A DNA stretch of 15,813 bases, taken from the NCBI GenBank assembly GCA_030673645.1, contig DAOVIO010000091.1, positions 1 to 15,813 of the forward strand, written 5' to 3'. Positions 14,121 through 15,813 of this stretch are shown piece by piece. Source of the DNA: JAGLSB01 sp023135955. GTDB taxonomy: Bacteria > Bacteroidota > Bacteroidia > Bacteroidales > GCA-2748055. Below the pieces are notes generated by a model, which worked only from the letters and a program-made list of their open reading frames with translations, was not told the DNA's origin and did no database searches. Within the stretch, counting starts at the first letter, position 1; each line of letters begins with the position of its first letter. The translations under genes were made by a program, and so were the position numbers.

Positions 14121-14342
14121 TTAAATCCAGTTGATTTTCAGCTGGTTACAATATAGTTCTTTGACATCTTTGTAATTCTGATTTGTAAGCAGCTCATTTA
14201 GAGGCGTTTTGTCTAGTAGAGATATGCTTAATATTTGCAATATTTCGTAGGTTGAGCGGTCAACTTTCAATTTGTTACGAACTAGCGCAACCAGGCAGTA
14301 AGTAATTATGGCTGAGTAAACCTGTTTTTGAATAATTCCGGA
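14121..14342 (-). pseudogene. IS4-family transposase, C-terminal remnant
   Basis: The minus strand encodes about 70 residues in one frame, ending at a stop at 14121-14123 and closed upstream by a stop at 14343-14345. It contains VYSAIITYCLVALVRNKL, then RSTYEILQILSISLLDKTPL and NYKDVKELYCNQL. This matches the conserved C-terminus of IS4-like transposases common in Bacteroidetes, whose last residues usually read STYEILQIL...DKTPL...LL. The catalytic DDE region is absent, so the element is dead. It marks the 750-nt gap between abi and higA as a site of past insertion. The frame is too short to appear as a gene. Confidence 0.8.
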
Positions 14343-14418
14343 TTAGTACAGTTTATTCCTGCAAATTCCAGTTATTCCCGGAGCTCACCTCACGGATTGG
14401 AGGATGGGCACTCGAAAT

Positions 14419-14490
14419 TTACAAACAGATATACTCACGCAGCTTAGTGAGTTCCTCTTCGTTTTGGTTCCACACAACTAAAAGCTTGTC
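14419..14490 (-). pseudogene. Possible REP-associated transposase (RAYT) C-terminal fragment
   Basis: A minus-strand stretch of 23 codons reads DKLLVVWNQNEEELTKLREYI then ends CL-stop. The pattern NE.EL.K.REYI resembles the C-terminal helix of IS200-like REP-associated tyrosine transposases, which normally continue with NNP..W. Two hairpins (14490-14506 and 14529-14552) lie beside it, as REP hairpins do next to such genes. The match is short and the call is weak. Confidence 0.25.
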
Positions 14491-14506
14491 CCGAATTTAT
14501 TTCGGG
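14490..14506. repeat. Hairpin CCCGAA-TTTAT-TTCGGG
   Basis: A 6-bp perfect stem with a 5-nt loop, in the gap between the transposase remnants and higA. It looks like a fragment of a dispersed intergenic repeat. There is no adjacent U-tract. Confidence 0.4.
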
Positions 14507-14528
14507 CTACAGTGGTGAGATAGGTGCA

Positions 14529-14552
14529 CTCCGTCAGTGTTCACTGTCGGAG
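14529..14552. repeat. Near-perfect 11-bp palindrome CTCCGtCAGTG / CACTGtCGGAG
   Basis: The arms 14529-14539 and 14542-14552 pair except for one central T-T mismatch, with a 2-nt loop. It lies about 43 nt downstream of the higA stop. It has no U-tract, so it is more likely a repeat element than a terminator. Confidence 0.5.
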
Positions 14553-14594
14553 CCGTCTACGATTAGCGAAGGTAGTATTATTTTGAAGTTTAAA

Positions 14595-15155
14595 TCATGT
14601 AAATTGAAAGTCAAAATCTTTTTTTGTAATCTTTATTTTACTATTTGAAAGATAGTTTAATGTTTTCTTGATATGTAATACCTTGTCAGGTTTTATAAAT
14701 GGAGGAATTAAATCCTCAAGTTTTATCTTAAAAAGTCGGTTTATTACAACAATATCTTCCTTTGAGAATGGTCTTAATCCATTAATCAACTCTGACATAT
14801 AGCCTTTTCGATGTCCAAGTATCTTAGCAAGGTCATTTTGATTTAATCCAGCTACTTTCAATTTAGTTTTAATCATTTCCTTCCTTTTCTGATAGAATTC
14901 ATTTTCAGCTTGAATCAATGATTCAGCTAAATCACTTTCCTTAACTTGCTTATCGGTTATCCGTAAATCATCCGACCAATGTTCGAGTTCATAATTAAGG
15001 ATCAATGTACGAAGATGCTTACGGATTGGAAGATAAGTACTATCCTCTTTCTCAAGTTTACGTAGTTTTAAAAATAATGATGTAGCTCGTTCATATTCTA
15101 ATTCACTTGTTAAAGCATATAGTTTCTTTATGTTATTTATAGATAGTCTATCCAT
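14595..15155 (-). CDS. higA: HigA-like antitoxin with helix-turn-helix
   Basis: A 186-residue antitoxin of the HigA (YgjM-like) kind: an alpha-helical N-terminal part (about 1-85) that should wrap the toxin, then a helix-turn-helix at about 93-150. In that domain KLKVAGLNQNDLAKILGHRKGYMSELINGLRPFS shows the helix, turn and recognition helix. A basic C-terminal extension of about 35 residues (LNYLSNSKIKITKKDF) goes beyond typical HigA length. The ATG lies one base after the toxin stop, so the two are co-translated with the toxin first, the normal higBA order. It probably represses its own promoter at 15503-15524. Confidence 0.85.
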   Translation of the reverse strand: MDRLSINNIKKLYALTSELEYERATSLFLKLRKLEKEDSTYLPIRKHLRTLILNYELEHWSDDLRITDKQVKESDLAESLIQAENEFYQKRKEMIKTKLKVAGLNQNDLAKILGHRKGYMSELINGLRPFSKEDIVVINRLFKIKLEDLIPPFIKPDKVLHIKKTLNYLSNSKIKITKKDFDFQFT

Positions 15156-15156
15156 T

Positions 15157-15495
15157 TTATATTAATTGCTGATTTCGTAACCATTTTTCTATTGTTGTTT
15201 TATTCCCTTTGAATGTATTATCATACTCATCGTGAGATCCCATCCAGATTATAGTTGCTTCATCATCATCAAATACTATTAAAATCATAGTACGATGAAC
15301 ATTAATATCGAAGAAATAAAATCCATCACTATGTACGCAATCAGCATCAGGTCTTGCCGATTTAACATCTGTTTTTTTTGTCCAATTAGCACTCTCAATA
15401 TCCGAGATCAGTTTGTCAATTGCACTAATCAATTTTCTATTCCCTCGATTCTTTCTCTTTAGTTTTGTCAGTTTATTTTTTCGTAATAATTCCAA
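15157..15495 (-). CDS. higB: HigB-like toxin, RelE/ParE-fold mRNA interferase
   Basis: A 112-residue toxin. The central and C-terminal strands are recognisable: DGFYFFDINVHRTMILIVFDDDEATIIWMGSHDEYD, followed by KTTIEKWL. The segment I-W-M-G-S-H-D-E-Y-D is close to the conserved strand of the HigB family, whose members cleave mRNA on the ribosome. The start is TTG at 15495-15493: a stop codon lies only three codons upstream in frame and no ATG occurs before the middle of the protein. The promoter element 22 nt upstream supports this start. It is the first gene of the pair. Confidence 0.85.
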   Translation of the reverse strand: MELLRKNKLTKLKRKNRGNRKLISAIDKLISDIESANWTKKTDVKSARPDADCVHSDGFYFFDINVHRTMILIVFDDDEATIIWMGSHDEYDNTFKGNKTTIEKWLRNQQLI

Positions 15496-15502
15496 TCCAG
15501 TT

Positions 15503-15524
15503 TATTTGAGATAACGCAAATATA
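15503..15524 (-). promoter_or_regulatory. higBA promoter -7 element with overlapping inverted repeat
   Basis: On the minus strand TATATTTG (15524-15517) fits TAnnTTTG exactly, about 22 nt before the higB TTG. It overlaps an inverted repeat TATTTG-N8-CAAATA (arms 15503-15508 and 15517-15522). Binding of HigA there would block the promoter; this is inferred. No clear -33 element is seen. Confidence 0.45.
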
Positions 15525-15673
15525 CAATAATAGTTTCATATTATGTAGAACTATATAAAAAAGTAGCATAAGCTAATACTACTTGTAATGCATAGTGACT
15601 ATGTTCGCTAACGGCAGTTTGTCTACAAACCTCCTTTTCTGGTTTATTTTATCTTAAAATTAGCTGATTTAAC
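15525..15673. other. Gap between higB promoter and IS66-type end
   Basis: About 150 nt of AT-rich sequence without a gene. The eight bases before the inferred IS end (15666-15673, GATTTAAC) would be one copy of the 8-bp target duplication made by IS66 elements; the other copy lies outside the window. Confidence 0.35.
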
Positions 15674-15813
15674 GTAAGCCTTCGGCCAAGTACACCCCTT
15701 GCGATTCGCTCATGGAAGGGGTGATTGAAAAAGGGATATTGGGATTAAGCCTGGTATCCAGGCAGGAGCTCTTCGAGTTTCTGTATTGAATGGTCGGATA
15801 TTCTGGTGAGCAC
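15674..15813 (-). mobile_element. End of an IS66-family insertion sequence (partial)
   Basis: The sequence GTAAGCCTTCGGCCAAG at 15674 begins like IS66-family terminal repeats, which open with GTAAGC. The transposase C-terminus follows 71 nt inside, reading toward this end. An 8-bp stem (CACCCCTT 15693-15700, AAGGGGTG 15716-15723) lies in the subterminal region. The rest of the element is beyond the window. Confidence 0.55.
15745..15813 (-). CDS. IS66-type transposase, last 22 residues
   Basis: The minus strand encodes VLTRISDHSIQKLEELLPGYQ-Ala then stop, entering from the right edge. IS66 transposases end in a segment of the form VLTRIADHPINRLDELLPW, and the match in spacing and residues is close. 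The fragment is cut by the window edge, so activity cannot be judged. Confidence 0.6.
   Translation of the reverse strand: MLTRISDHSIQKLEELLPGYQA

Overview
The window is AT-rich DNA from a member of the Bacteroidetes (Bacteroidota), probably an environmental one. This rests on a type A C-terminal type IX secretion signal, an ECF sigma factor paired with a membrane-anchored beta-barrel protein, several TAnnTTTG (-7) promoter elements of the Bacteroidetes type with almost no Shine-Dalgarno sequences, and several intergenic inverted repeats.

Left part (1-8540), housekeeping and envelope genes. It opens with the C-terminal part of dihydrolipoamide dehydrogenase. A perfect 21-bp inverted repeat separates this from a convergent serpin-type lipoprotein. 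A two-gene unit follows, made of an ECF sigma factor overlapping a protein that has an inner-membrane helix, a long acidic linker and a beta-barrel-like C-terminus. Next comes a tight pair: a membrane-anchored MltD-like lytic transglycosylase and the excision-repair ATPase UvrA.

Right part (8541-15813), an accessory stretch. It holds a HipB/HipA toxin-antitoxin operon, a 17-unit octamer repeat, a T9SS-secreted multidomain protein, an Abi_2 (AbiF/AbiD-type) HEPN protein gene, transposase debris (IS4-like, possibly RAYT-like), a HigB/HigA operon, and the end of an IS66-type element running off the window. Three toxin or abortive-infection modules within about 7 kb, mixed with IS remnants, look like a small defence or stress island.

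The most interesting locus is 12947-13942 on the minus strand. A strong Bacteroidetes promoter (TTTG-N20-TATGTTTG) lies directly in front of a short structured RNA of about 55 nt. That RNA ends in an 8-bp stem and a U-tract only 6 nt before the Abi_2 start codon. This is the layout expected of the abiF-type structured RNA/Abi_2 system: a small RNA with its own terminator, then a HEPN toxin. The Abi_2 reading frame is also split in two, exactly at A_AAT_TTG, which fits the -1 slippage rule X_XXY_YYZ. One -1 step gives an uninterrupted protein of about 298 residues, the expected family size. It could be programmed frameshifting, a recent one-base deletion or a sequence error; the sequence alone cannot decide.
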